The notes: generated by a model not told the origin, from the sequence alone. A DNA stretch of 64,000 nucleotides from Diphasiastrum complanatum (GCA_029204225.1 CM055101.1:36325648-36389647); one strand, 5' to 3'. Positions 1 through 11,939 are shown, counted from the stretch's first letter. Numbers and translations are program-made.

Positions 1-460
1 AAGAATTTGTGAATTTGCATGATTTTCCCAGATGAAAGCATTTTCCTGGGACAAAGATGTTCATATTGACTGCAAAATCATATTTTCAAGGTCTTCAAAT
101 GCTGGCAAAATATTTATAACATCTTTCAAAGTGTGAAAACCTAAACTTACGAAAACAGGATCCTCTTTAATGTAGGAAAAAAAGGTTCCAAGGCTCTAGA
201 AACAAACTCTAGTGTTTGAACATATCAAGGTCACAACTTTCAATCAAAGTACAATCTGCATCATCAGTAAAAAGGAAGGTTGATGCCTTCCAAAGTTTTA
301 TTAATGTAGGGAAAGAGCCCTGAGACAAACCCAAATACAAACTCAGCTGGTTGAACAAGAGACAAGTACTCTGAGGATAGAACAACTAGCTGATCAAGAG
401 AGAACCTTGTTACCACTGACAAACTAATCCCATAGTGCAACATCACATCATTGTGCTCAC
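1..460 (-). other. Intron or downstream part of the first minus-strand gene
   Basis: On the minus strand the coding exon that ends at 461 is followed directly by GTGAGC, a consensus 5' splice donor, so this stretch is read as the start of the next intron. No convincing acceptor or downstream exon was found before the window edge. A short minus-strand reading frame at 264-506 has no recognisable domain and overlaps the exon in another frame. The remaining exons probably lie outside the window. Confidence 0.45.
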
Positions 461-786
461 CTGCTTGCACTACGATCAGCAGTCTTCTCATTCTCTTCTT
501 CCACATCGCTTCCTTTCAGCTGTTTGCTTATCTCAGCTGCTCGTGCAGCTGCCATCTCCGCTGCAGACTTGACCGTAGCTGCCCTAGCAGCAGCCTGTTG
601 AGAAGCCATCACTTGCTGCATCAACAATGCTTGCTGAAATTGAAATTGCTGCATTGCAATGGCTTGCTGCATCATTACGGTGATAGGAGGCTGAATCTGG
701 GGGGTGGGGAACGACGAACTTGAAACTGTTGGCTTTGTCTTAGCCTCAGTGACAGTCACAACATTTGGGCTGCTTCCCGAATCCAT
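461..786 (-). CDS. First coding exon of a Q/A-rich nuclear protein, possibly an SR-related RNA-binding factor (partial)
   Basis: Reading minus from ATG at 786, the exon encodes about 108 residues. It starts with a Ser/Thr/Pro-rich stretch, then a Gln/Met/Ala-rich helix (MMQQAIAMQQFQFQQ), then an Ala/Arg-rich helix and an acidic patch ending in DRSASR. It ends at CAG|GTGAGC (461|460), a consensus donor, so the in-frame TGA at 457-459 lies in the intron. An in-frame TAA sits just upstream of the ATG, which supports this start. A pyrimidine-rich acceptor (CTTTTTCCAG at about 837-846) puts 787-836 in a 5'UTR exon. From memory, a similar Q/A-rich helix occurs in plant SR-like RRM proteins between RRM and RS regions. 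That link is unverified and no RRM is visible here. A coding exon is well supported; the family is not. Confidence 0.6.
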
Positions 787-836
787 CAGAGCTTACAGAC
801 TGCGTGATTCCTGATTCCAAAGTTCCTGCTAACTAC

Positions 837-3800
837 CTGGAAAAAGAAGGATTTAATGCCATCAAAACACACATACTTAAATATATCAATTATACCAGTC
901 TGCACATTTGGACATTCTATTCGACATCTAGCATATCTTAGATTTTCCGTAAGGATCACAATCAAAATCTGACTCTGTCAAGAGAGCTTCTATCTCCAAG
1001 GTGCTACATACAATCGATTCAATGAATGTAAGGACACTGCTTGAGTTCAATCTGTATCATAAGTGACAGTGCATATATATTACAAACAAGCTGCCAAGAA
1101 CCATGCCCGAGAGTATCACTTGAATTTTCCAACTGGCTAGTAAACAATCTAGTTGTTGAGCCTGAACTGAACCACCAGACGTTAAGGTATGGCAGCAAAA
1201 AATCCAGGAAGGGTTGAGTTTGGCACATGGCTGAAAAGCTAGCAACGATGACAGTTTCACAGGCCCCCGGAACAGTTGAAAGAGAATTTTACACACCACA
1301 AATTAGAGAGCGACTGGTTCTGGTGCTACAAAGCTGAGCTTTCACATCATCTTCTAACTATACCATCAGAGCAGCCATAGTTCATACTAACTGGTTACTG
1401 CTCTCTTCAGTATGAGCTCTGTATGCATTTATGATGCTTTGATCAACCAACTTAATAAGCAAAAGATTCTTGCAAGTATACTGCCAACATATTGCAGATC
1501 TCACTAAAAGTGGGGAATTCACCATCAATGGAAATTTTGAAACGACTCTCATTTAAACAATGGATAATGAACCAAACTGAGCCTTTTTTTTGCGTTGCCT
1601 AGTTGATCAATCCAACCCCAGATATTCCCGAGTTCTCAAAAAAAAAAGATACTGCTGCTACAGAGTTCTGAAAGAATCCAATCACCAAATTTACATGTTG
1701 CTCACAGGCAGAAGCAGAACAACAAATTATGCATCATTCACATAAGTCAGATTATGTTTGACTTATCACTTATGTTCGGACCATAGAATAGAACCCACGG
1801 TTCTCAGAACCGTGGGTCCAGGGAACCGTGGGGTGAACCGTACCACGGTTCATGAACAATGGTACGGTTCTTCTATTTAATTAATTATTTAATCACCAAA
1901 TTCCCCCCAAAACCCCTCCCAAGGCATTTTTGGTCCTCATTTCACAGATTTCACAAATGGTCCTCAGATTTCACAAATGATTTCACAGATTTCACAGATT
2001 TTTGGTCCTCATTTCACAAATGCTATGGTCCTCCCCAAAAAAAAAATTAAACTCCCTAACAATTCTGGTCTTTTTGGCTTTTTTTGACCTTTTTTATGCA
2101 TATTTTTGGGCTGTTTTTGGGGGTGGGAACAAAAAAAAAAATTAATTGATTAATTAGTACGGTTCACCCTTAAACTTTTTGTGAACCGTACGGTTCACTC
2201 TACGGTTTTGAGAACCGTGGTGAACCGTACACGGTTCTCAAATTCTATGGTTCGGACACTCTACAGTTTTGAGAACCGTGGTGAACCGTACACGGTTCTC
2301 AAATTCTATGGTTTGGACAGATGAAGCACTAAATACATGAGCTCATGTTATTTTCTGTGCAACTATAACCACAACAAGGCATTGAGCCGTGGATGTCAAA
2401 AACATGAGCAGATAGAACTCCAGTCACCTTGTTAAAGACAACAAGCAGCAACTGGACGAAACCTTGATCTGTCACATGCAACTCTTGAAACAGGTCAGAA
2501 AAAGAATAATAGACGCAATGGTCTATTCTGATGAGGATTAACCCTTGCATGGTTTCTCACCAAACTCCAGAAATATTACTTTAGAATAATGTCTCCCAAG
2601 TGAGAGAATGAATGCATTATCTGGTCTGATTAGATAGCTTACGCTTTCAATTATTAGACACGTCTCTTGAAAGCTAGGATCTATTTCATTATTTAGGAAA
2701 CATTCACACAATCCCAGTAGTAGTTGATTTTATAGATGGATGCACTTCTTTCTTCTTTGTGCCATTTTTGGTCTGAAATACATTACAAAGAGCCTGCTGC
2801 TTCTTCACAATATTCACTGTTGAGCAAAAGTATTCTGTTTTTTATTTTTTATCCAACTGTCAAAGGAGATTAAGTATGTAATCTCTCAGTCTGCTTAATC
2901 TGAATCCACGTGTTAAGTTCTTATGAAACGAAGCTGGTTGGTAAAAATTGGTGCGAATGAATTCTACTTCTAAGAATGAAATCAACGCTAGGTACACCAA
3001 AAAAGTATTAGGACTGCAACCAATGGAAACTCTTGATCAACTATGCCTCAACGACAGCTTACCCTTACCTCCACAACAGCGTATTTAAAGTTCTGTGACC
3101 CCCTCCAAGAAGGTGTGCAAAACAGACAAAATACTCCAATCAAAACTTATGTCAGTAGATCAGCATCAACAAAGCTACACCAAGACACACTCACATGTCA
3201 AGTCCCAGCACAGCAGGCGTGTCAGACAAAATGTCTAGTATTTACTTTTTGCAAACTACATAGAATTTCAAAAAACTCATCATATGCAAGAACATTAAGA
3301 ACCTAGATCGGAAATCCATTCTACTTCGTCAGAGAAAATTTCAAGAGTCATGTGTCGGCATTTATAATGTGCATCTCAACGTTCACCTTTACCTTTAAAA
3401 TAGCAGAATTTGTAAGACGGGTAAGCCTGCTGACCAGTCAAATACCGAAACGTTGCGTGTTGGCAAGACGATCACACAAAACAACATCTAAGCTACTTCT
3501 TCGCTCAATTGCACTCGATTTTGGAGATGTAGAAAACAAAGACGAAAATGGGGTGTGAGGACATAAAGACCTACCATCCGAACATTCATTTAAATAAGGC
3601 AAAGAATGTAAATAATCTACTGCATCTATTGCTCGATCCAAAAATGGTTCGAAAATTAATAAGAGACATCCTCTGTGAGCATTCTACTGCCGAAACCCTA
3701 ACGCGGACGTTCCACATCACTAGAAATATAATTCCAAAATCACTTTCATATTTGTAATTCAATAAAAGATTCTGATTCCACCGAATTTTTTAAACACGCA

Positions 3801-4132
3801 CATCATAAAATCTTGACTCTGCTTCTGTGTCGAACAAATCACAAGCCACCGAAAATCAGAAGTGAAGTTTTGGACAGAAACCACCGAATTATGCAGTTTA
3901 GTCAGAACTGCCACAGTAAACTGCAGCGCACCATCATCCATGCATGGCAGAGGCAGAGAAACCACACAAACGGAAACAACACCAAAGCAAAGAATCTTAG
4001 AACTGAGACCGGATTCCAAAACTTGCCTTCCTCAAGACGGCATCCACCTCAACGCACTGCCACGCTTTGCCGTCACTTCAGAATCCGATGAGCAAATTCT
4101 CAAAAGTTTAGATCCACGCAAAAAATTGATGG
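837..4132 (-). other. Probable long 5'UTR intron of the Q/A-rich gene
   Basis: The acceptor at 837-838 follows a polypyrimidine tract. A weak candidate donor (GTCAG|GTTTCC on the minus strand) lies at about 4133, next to a relatively GC-rich stretch (3700-4230) that could be promoter and 5'UTR exon. Small reading frames inside have no recognisable domains. Apart from the MITE-like repeat at 1776-2318, nothing identifiable was seen. The acceptor is convincing; the donor and the intron length are guesses that only a transcript could confirm. Confidence 0.3.
1776..2318. mobile_element. MITE-like element with terminal inverted repeats and internal palindromes
   Basis: The left end (GTTCGGACCATAGAAT) is the reverse complement of the right end (ATTCTATGGTTCGGAC), giving terminal inverted repeats around an AT-rich core without coding capacity. 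The core and ends repeat the motif GGTTC..GAACCGTGG in both orientations. The right end is a 61-bp tandem duplication (2197-2257 and 2258-2318), so it has two nested right termini. The centre (about 1925-2030) has a short direct-repeat array built on TTTCACA(G/A)AT and GGTCCTCA. No clear target-site duplication was found, so the superfamily stays open. Confidence 0.6.
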
Positions 4133-4261
4133 AAACCTGACTTCCGCCATAGCCACCGGTACAGACGACGATAAGAGACGATCCAAACAAGAAGAAGCTG
4201 CGTTTCTTGCCAAAGCTTTTCTCAAAACAAGGAAGGTATTCTGGTAACCAGGAAGGTAGCG

Positions 4262-4291
4262 AACTTGGGTTAGTTTCAACTAACCCAAGTT
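4262..4291. repeat. Perfect 12-bp inverted repeat with 6-nt loop
   Basis: AACTTGGGTTAG and its exact reverse complement flank TTTCAA. It lies just outside the putative 5' exon of the Q/A-rich gene. It may be the end of a small repeat or a hairpin in the promoter. No role is assigned. Confidence 0.5.
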
Positions 4292-4299
4292 AAAATTGT

Positions 4300-5680
4300 A
4301 GCCACATTTTCACACTTCATGGTGGTTTCAGCTTGCCCACACAAGTTTGATCCTTAGTCACATTGTTTTCTTTTATTGCATGGGCTACATGGGCGGATAT
4401 TTTTGTATTGACACTTTTAAGGAGTGCTTGGGGTCCCTTCATATGCAACCCATTAAAATGTTACGTTGCGATACGTCATTGTATCTTTCTATCGTCAACG
4501 TATTTTTGTTGCATTGCAACATTTGCAAGCGCTTTCAATCTTCGACGAGCTCGATTTGCAGGAGCGACTGCTTCAAAGCTTCTTGCATTACCTATTAGTG
4601 ACATTATTCTAGGTAGTGACTTACATCAAGCATTACGTTTTGAGTAATTATTTTCATATTTTATGTTCTATTAGGCTTTTTAGCTTAATTACTCTTTGTC
4701 ATTGGACATTATCATTCTATGTACTTTCATATATTTGTACATTGACGGGTTTTCCCATTCTTCTAGAATAAAAGCAAGAGATTTTTTATGCAATCCCTTC
4801 CTTGGAGACCACTCCACTTCATAGGGTGCATTTCACCCATTCTTACCTGGTGAACCAATTCACCAGCTGCCATTAACCTACCATAACAGGTCTATTGGCC
4901 AAAGACCCTCTCCCAAATTTTGCATAACCTACTGAATAGGTCATGATGGGCCTGTTGGAGGCCGACCCGTTCTTTCTGTGTTGAGGACAGAAGAGAGATT
5001 GTTGGAGAGGCAGCCTCTCAATGAGTCCATGTGAAGGTAGTAGGCTGACCCGTTGACCCATTCTTGATGTCAAAAATAGGTCGAGACTAGAGACATGTGA
5101 AGAGCCTCTTAGCTTTTTTAGTTTGTTGGAGCATTCAACCAAATTAGCCATCTACACACAAAGGCCAACATGCAAGCTAGCATTAGTTTCAAAAGAAAAG
5201 TGCCATAAACTATATGTGACATGAGTTTTACATAGCTAATCCCAAGCCATTCAAGAAACCTAGCTAACACACTTAACATATCATGAGTCTTCTTCATAAG
5301 CAACCAACATGTCTATTACCAAACTAAGAGAGCAAGTTCGAGACAATTCAACCAACTCACATGAAGACAACCACAAGCATAATGACACCCTTGTGCTTGT
5401 TATCACTAAAAGGTTGAATGATGGTCTTTCAACTTGGATCAAACACTAAGTTGAAATCAAGAATGACCATCATCCCCATTGCATCCATCTTCATTTACGA
5501 ATATGAAAAGGCACATTGAAATCAACAATGACTGACCTTGAGGGCCACTAATATGAGCTGGGTGTGTTGCCTAGTAGCTCATGTTAGTAAGGGACATGAG
5601 ATTTGAAGTTGATCATATCACTTGTCTAGGTTATCATTTTTTGGTTGCAAGTATTACCTCATAGTATTTTGATAATTTGG
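4300..5680. other. Intergenic stretch with no recognised gene
   Basis: Reading frames here are short, overlap in several frames and show no known motif. An AATAAA-like signal (about 4767) and a run of repeated fragments around CCTACT..AATAGGTC (about 4870-5050) suggest an old repeat. No identity is claimed. Confidence 0.4.
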
Positions 5681-5689
5681 CACTTTCCC

Positions 5690-5926
5690 TCAATTTAGGA
5701 ACACGTTGTTATTGGCAGTGCATGCTTTTTCAAAAATCTTCAGCCACAACTCATGGACATCTAGCCACAGTAGGGGCTCCGTTTTCGGATTTCTCTGTCG
5801 AGTCTGTCGCAACATCTCTACAATGTCTGCCTCTTGCTTCCGATGCCTTTCATTGTGCCTTCGGACATCTTGCTCGAGCTTCCTCCTAGCTTCGCCCTCG
5901 GACTTCGGTGGTATGTGCTCCGCCAT
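5690..5926 (-). CDS. Small charged coiled-coil-like ORF, gag-like or orphan
   Basis: From ATG at 5926, 78 residues with a strongly charged amphipathic centre (KLEQDVRRHNERHRKQEAD) and then EMLRQTRQR. This resembles the N-terminal helical part of some plant LTR-retrotransposon gag proteins, but no zinc knuckle or pol follows. Its GC content is higher than that of its surroundings. It could be a truncated gag start or a small orphan gene. Confidence 0.3.
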   Translation of the reverse strand: MAEHIPPKSEGEARRKLEQDVRRHNERHRKQEADIVEMLRQTRQRNPKTEPLLWLDVHELWLKIFEKACTANNNVFLN

Positions 5927-5999
5927 CTCACGACGTCCTATTTCTCAAACTGACTCTCACAGCCTCTCACTGGCTCTCTCACAGCCTCTGAAAAAGCCT

Positions 6000-6240
6000 C
6001 TCACAATGGCCTTGTGAGTGCCTATTTAACACCATAGCCTGTTTCCCCATGTGCGGTTGTTCATGATCCCTCCATGGCCTACTCCCCCACAGTGCCCATG
6101 TACTATTGTACTTGCCCCCATGTGTAGCTCCCCCACGTCTCCGATTGGGCCCGTGGTCTGCTCTCCCACAGTGCCCATGTGACATTGTACCTGCCCCGAT
6201 TTGTTGCCCATGTGACGTTGTACCTCCCAAAATTTAGGGA
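6000..6240. repeat. Imperfect repeats built on CCCACAGTGCCCATGT
   Basis: Related phrases (CCCACAGTGCCCATGT, TGCCCATGTGAC, ATTGTACCTGCCCC, GTTGTACCT) recur several times in a GC-rich block next to the small ORF at 5690-5926. The arrangement looks like a decayed minisatellite or a leader/LTR fragment. It does not encode a recognisable protein. Confidence 0.4.
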
Positions 6241-6679
6241 TAGTTCTACATCTACAACAACATGACTACTTATTTGGTCAAACACGAAATCAGATCATAT
6301 CTAACATGCTAGTTGATCCACAAGTCAAAGGCTTACCCGTATTCCTCTATACTTGCTTTGTGACCTTTCCTTGGGACATGAAAGAAAAGTCCTCAAAGAG
6401 TTTGACCAAGATGGATCCTTGGAGAGTGTTGTTCAAGTAAATCTATTGGGAGCATTTTACAACTCTCAAGCCATAGGCTTACAACATCCTCCCCACCTTA
6501 AAAAAAATGGTGCCATTATGAGAACCAATATTTTCTAAAACTTACAAGGCATAAGCTTCATTCACTCACTTATTTACAAAAAGTTAAAGCCTTAAGTTAA
6601 TTGGATTTGAGCTTAAATCACCTACCCTTTCTATTAAATCATATAATTTATACCACTTTTGTATGGGTAAAAATTTCAC

Positions 6680-7300
6680 TTACATAAAAGTCATGTCTTT
6701 ATTGAATATGAGGTGAAGAAAATTGGAGCCTTCTAGACCCACGTATATTTTTGTCCCCTCTATTTGCATGAGGTTCCTAAGCTCCAAATCTATCATTGTC
6801 CAACGTAGCTTCTTGTTTGAGCTCCCCAAGCTCTGATTTGTCAATTTTCTACACTTCTTCTTGTTGAACTCCCTCAAGACTTGTCCTTGTCACACAAATT
6901 GTTGTGAGTTCCTTGAGCCCAAGGAGCTCAAGATACTGCTTTAAGGCATAGAACAATATACTTGATGCTTTCAATTTAATCATATCATGATCACACAACA
7001 TCCAAAAGTCTTTAGCACTTTGACACCGCTGCAAAAGTATGCACGTTAGATGTGTCTTCAACTATTCCATTATATATTGTAGCCAACGGGGTTGGCTCAG
7101 TTGGTTGGCTTGGCATCCAAAGTTTCTTTGGTCCCAGGTTCGAGCCTCCCCTTGGAAACCAAGAAGCATTATATATTGTAACTTAGCATCATTGTCATTG
7201 AAAGTGTTCTTCTTTTTGCACTCTTGTTTTGTTTCTACTAGAGTATTAAAGGCCTTGTCTGGCACCTCTCAAGCACCAATCCTTATCCCTTGACAATGAT
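6680..7300 (-). pseudogene. Possible UBN2-type copia gag relic, interrupted by a SINE
   Basis: Minus-strand frames on both sides of the insertion at 7068-7180 read as one gag-like protein. One side has TFNDNDAKLQYI; across the insertion come LKTHLTCILLQRCQSAKDFW and LKASSILF. CxSAKxxW is typical of the UBN2 gag domain of plant copia elements. Stops and frame changes are frequent. The assignment rests on one motif and is tentative. Confidence 0.35.
7068..7180 (+). mobile_element. Very short tRNA-derived SINE with perfect 14-bp target-site duplication
   Basis: The 85-bp body (7082-7166) has a perfect RNA polymerase III box A (TGGCTCAGTTGG) and box B (GGTTCGAGCC) at tRNA-like spacing. It is flanked by identical copies of CATTATATATTGTA (7068-7081 and 7167-7180). 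The tRNA fold is degenerate: the T stem has a mismatch and the acceptor stem is poor. There is no tRNA-unrelated body and only a short A-rich 3' end (GGAAACCAAGAAG). The duplication and promoter boxes identify retroposition of a tRNA-like RNA. It interrupts a gag-like relic. Confidence 0.85.
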
Positions 7301-7918
7301 GCCAAAATAGACACTAGTACCATATTGACAATTAGCCTCCTTTGGCAAAAATTGAGCATCCACCTTTCATCATACTTCTACTTGACTTTTGAAAAGGTGT
7401 TGTAAACTCGACAATTATAACCATAAACCCCACTTGAAGCTATTGAGAGACCCCATCCATTAATGCGTCATTCTTTCCTAGGCATCTATTGAGGTTTCTC
7501 ATGTGAAAAAATCTTATGGTTCTTAATCAATAACCTTCCTCCCAACCATGTGCTGGTTATGAACCAAAAAAGCTACAATCCTAAAACTTTGGTAACACTT
7601 CCTATTTGAAACAAGTTTTTTTGGTAGCTACTTGGCAACAGCCTCTTCACTTGAAAAGCCAAAGTTGTTGTTGTCTACCCACATACTTAGAAAAGCAATA
7701 ACTAATCATTTCTTTCACAATTACTTGCCAACTCCTTTACAATCACTTTCTCTCTCTAAGTTCTAGACAGTTGGGTGAATCTTCTTTGAGCCCTTAGCTA
7801 CTACTTACACTTTCTTTTTACCTTGTTATTAATGTGAATATACAATTGGTGTGGAGCAATTTGTCTTGAAAGCACTTATCGGTGTGCATGCATGTGATTG
7901 AATCGATTTGTGTTAATT
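7300..7918. other. AT-rich stretch, probably including a decayed LTR
   Basis: No coding region was recognised. Because a primer-binding-site-like sequence starts at 7919, the right part (about 7740-7918) is probably the 5' LTR of the copia relic that follows. Its left boundary could not be defined. Confidence 0.35.
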
Positions 7919-7930
7919 TGGTATCATAGC
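7919..7930 (+). other. Primer-binding site of copia relic (initiator Met tRNA type)
   Basis: TGGTATCATAGC matches the usual plant PBS TGGTATCAGAGC at 11 of 12 positions. It lies about 160 bp upstream of gag-like sequence in the same orientation. Confidence 0.6.
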
Positions 7931-8079
7931 GAGTGATTGCAATCACTAGACAAATCAGATTTGTGCGAAATCTGAGGAGAATTCGTGTCAGTTTGAGTTA
8001 GCTTTGAAGAAGCTGGAGAGTAACAAAAGACTTCATTTGCGATCTTAAGCCGTTTGGAGATGGTGCATTTGAATGAGTC

Positions 8080-9890
8080 GATTTAGGCGACGCTAGCAAG
8101 TTGGATGGCATTTCCAACTACAATATTTGGAAATTCAAAATGAAGAGTATCTTTATGGAGAAGGAACTCTGAGATATTGTGACAAGGGTGGAACTGAGGC
8201 CGAATACGACTCATGTTGATATGAAGGCCTATGATCAAAAAGTGCAAAAGACATTGTCCTTGATCAATTTGGATAATAGGGTCAGATAGAGGGGGCGAAT
8301 ACAAATCAGGTGAATTTAAAGCATTTTGCAATAAGCATGGAATCAAGAAGCGGTTTAACAAGCTCATATGCCACATAGTAATGGGGTACTTGAGAGAAAG
8401 AATCGCACCATTATGGAGAGCACACAATCAATGAAGCAAATGGGATTGGCTAATTTCTATTGGTTGGAGGCTTGTAGCGCTGCATCCTTTTTGCAAAACA
8501 TGAGTCCCATTATCATGATTTCCAATGTGACTCTCAAAGAGGCGTTCACATGTATGAAGCCAAAGATTGAAAAGTTTTGCATTTTTGGGTGCAATGACTA
8601 TGTGCGCATGTCAAAGGAGGAGTGAAGCAAGCTTGATGCAAAGTCCATAAAGTGTGTTTTTGTTGGATATGATGAAAAGACAAAGGCATACAGATGTTTT
8701 GATCCTATAATTCGAAAAATCCATATTAGCGAAGATGTGATTTTTGATGAAATACATAGATTTGATGAGAATGGTGACGTTGATGGAGATGGTAAAATCA
8801 AGATGCTCTCCACCATCCTAGAAGAGAATGAAGAACTCATACCTCATGAAGTTGAGCAAGATGATCCTGATGAGTTTGAAGGCCACAGGTGGAACCCCTC
8901 TCATTAGTGAGCGAAGGGGATGATACTTGTCAATAAGAGCCAAGAAGGTCAATCATGCAAGTGACAAGAGAAAGATTCAAGACACTCATTGGGATACCTA
9001 TTCGCCAAGAAGTGTTTCACCACAACAAAGTGTACCAGAAGCCATCATGAGAGATGTCAAAATGAATCCATCAAGGATGGAGAGATGATGAGATTAGATA
9101 GGAAAGCTTCAGATCACTACCAAGTCATTTATGCCCTTATGAGCGACATTCTCTAATGTCAAGAACCAACATCCTTTGAGGAGGCAAAAGACACAGTGAT
9201 ATGGCAAGGGGTAATGAGATAGCCCAATTTGTCCAGGAACTGCTTGAGCCAAATTATCTCGTTGGCCATCTTTGCTGATGCAACATATTTTGCTTCGCAG
9301 GAGACTCCATCAAGAGACAAGGTACTCGGGAGACCCACCTCCAAACAAGAGACCCAAGTGACAACAAATGGGAGTACAAAACAAAATTTCATGTGGATGG
9401 ATCAATTGTGAAGAACAAGGCATGGTTGGTGGTCAAGGGCTATGAGCAAAGCAAAGGTATCGATTATGAAAAAAATATTTGCTCCGATGGACTACTTTGC
9501 GGTTACTTCACATTAGCTTCATATTTTAGAGAGAAAGTTGACCAAATGGATGTGAAATCGGTGTTTATGAATGACAACTTAGAATAGAAAGTTTATATGC
9601 TCCAACTGTAAGGCTATGCAATCAAGGGCCAAGAGGATAAAGTATGCAAGCTATGGAAGGCATTGTATGGTCTGAAGCAAGCGTCACGTGTGTGGTATGG
9701 TTGCATAGATAGGTACTTTTTCTCTAATAGCTTCGTGAGAATGAATTCTGATCCTAACCTTTATGTAATCACTAGTGGTGAGAGCATTGGTTTAATAGTA
9801 TTGTATGTAGATGACATTATCATCACATGATCACTGTCAAAGTTGATCTATGCAAGCATTTTGAGATGACGGACTTAGATTTGATGCATC
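8080..9890 (+). pseudogene. Decayed Ty1/copia element (gag, integrase, RT fragments)
   Basis: Plus-strand fragments appear in copia order. Gag reads NYNIWKFKMK near 8115. An integrase end reads NGVLERKNRT (about 8380) followed by FVGYDEKTKAYRCFDP. RT fragments read KARLV-like LVVKGYEQSKGIDYE (about 9420), LYGLKQASRVWY (about 9665) and YVDDIII (about 9800). Zinc knuckle, protease and most of the integrase core are missing, since gag joins the integrase tail near 8285. Stops interrupt every domain. A reversed RNase H piece lies inside at 9159-9365. This is an inactive, rearranged copy. Confidence 0.85.
9159..9365 (-). pseudogene. Inverted copia RNase H fragment inside the copia relic
   Basis: The minus strand reads EAKYVASAKMANEIIWLKQF, which matches the conserved copia RNase H segment (E-A-E-Y-x-A...W-L-K/R). 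The surrounding relic is on the plus strand, and plus-strand RT sequence resumes by about 9366. The fragment was either inserted from another copy or inverted in place. It has no start or complete domain. Confidence 0.7.
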
Positions 9891-9978
9891 AATTTTTAAA
9901 TTAAGTAAGCCCGAGTTTATTTTGCAGTTTCATGACTATTTCCAATTTTGGCAGTATTTAAAGTTTCTTGTTTATAAG

Positions 9979-10079
<101 letters not shown>

Positions 10080-11935
10080 AGAACCTAACAAAGCTAAACA
10101 ACAATAATCGCTACTAATCATTACACAAATAACTCAAATCATAATGCTCTTGTATGGTCTCATAGCAAATCACATATGTTACGAGTCAACTTGAGGAGAA
10201 TAGGCTCACCTACATCCATCCACAACAACATCCATGTTAGAACAAGGGCATTCTCGTGGGAACTACAGGTGTATTCTCGGTAGTTATCCATGTCGCAAGT
10301 CGCAGTAACATGAGTGACATATTTGCAATAAACTAAAAGTAAGAAGTTAAATACGAGCTTTTTTCAGACTATTTTAACATATCCTTACTTGTTCCTCTCT
10401 CTTTTTTAATCGAGAGGTTCCACACATATATATTTGCAGTAGTGATAAGCAAGAAGTGTAATAGCATTTAATCACAACTACGAGTACCCCCCTTAGAGCA
10501 GCTTGTGCATAAAATCATGTCATCATTATCAGAAATCAGTAAGTCAAGTTTTTTCTATTATCTTAAACAATTTATATATCATCAATAACACATGTATATA
10601 AAAAAATCAGCAGAGCCTCAATTTTGAGCAAATAAATCAATTTTACGAAATGCGTATGGTTTTTTATAAATCCATGCTATACTTGAATTTGTACGAACAT
10701 GACTATTATTTTCTTAACTATCGAGGAAGATTACATATGCTCCACTCATCAACTAGTCAAAGAATTCAACATGTATCAGTTTCATAAACATAGTCATCGG
10801 TAAATTCATGTTTATGAGCCATCAACAAACCAGAAAACATAGCCTCAAAATATTCCATTATCCTTTAAACTCTTCAAAAGGGCAACTGAATAAGAGGGAA
10901 CATAAGAAATTTCATACAACAAAGAAAAACTTGCTTCAATGAAACCTTAAAGAGGTCGAAACTTTTGGAGTCTAAAAGTTCGTCCAATTTGACGAAAAAC
11001 TAGCAAAGGATAAGTTCTAACTTAGAAAAGTATTGTATGTAGTTTAGCACTTAACAAGAGGCTAACAGTGGTTGCCATGAATTAGAAATGCTAGCCAATA
11101 AGCAAACATGTACCAAGACTGCCGTACTCTATCATTGGTACACATAAATGATCATAATCATTGGTACTTTTTTTTCCATTCAAAAAAGTTTTTTTTTTAA
11201 TTACTTGGACATACTTTTTACGTAAAACAGTCCAATCGTAATAATGTCAAATTAATGATCGTTAAATCCTGAAGTATCAATTAAGTACAATGTTGCTTCA
11301 CCATCAACCATATATTTTATAGCTATAGCATAAGTAAAATGTACATTCAATTCTTTCATAACAATGCTCTTTTGTAGCAAAGACCAATAGCATTAATTAC
11401 AGGCAGCCATGACAATGTACTGCTGACAATCATCAACAATAAATGAGACAAGAGAACCAAAGGAAGAACTTCGTATCCCAACAAAGGAACTATGACTTGG
11501 GTATACGTTTTCATAATTCTATGCTCACTTCACATTAATACCAGAATGTATACCTCTTATTGCAGCGAGGTAGCTAGGAATCCATTTCTAGTACAACCAT
11601 AGAATTTAGTTCATTCCAAAAGAGATTTATTATCACAACAAAAGGTTGAAAATCTTGGCAGAAAGTATGAATAAAGTTGCGAAGATTTTTTATTGTACAC
11701 AAATCATTAGTAATGCTAGAGTATATTAACGTCAACAAAGAGGGAGCATATCAGAATCAACCAGAGCACAAAACAAATAAGTACCAGAAGGTTCACAACC
11801 ACGACACACAAGAAAAAATAACAACCAATCAAAGAAAAAACAAGAAAAACAGAACATACATAAAACGTCATTAAATGATAGAGTTAAACCCAACAGCAAA
11901 GAGCAGAGCAACCAACCCACAATGCAAAGGAACTA
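10080..11935. other. AT-rich intergenic DNA without recognised features
   Basis: No reading frame longer than about 65 codons with a recognisable motif was found on either strand. No LTR, PBS or tRNA promoter was seen. If the candidate first exon at 11940-11954 is real, this could be its intron. Confidence 0.5.
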
Positions 11936-11939
11936 ACCT

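Noticed and set aside
4347-4647. Two overlapping plus-strand ORFs rich in Cys/Ala
   Set aside because: Neither has a motif, they lie in different frames of the same DNA, and no splice or promoter signal supports one over the other.
7082-7166. Functional tRNA gene
   Set aside because: Boxes A and B are perfect, but the T stem and acceptor stem do not pair well and target duplications flank the body, so it is a retroposed copy.
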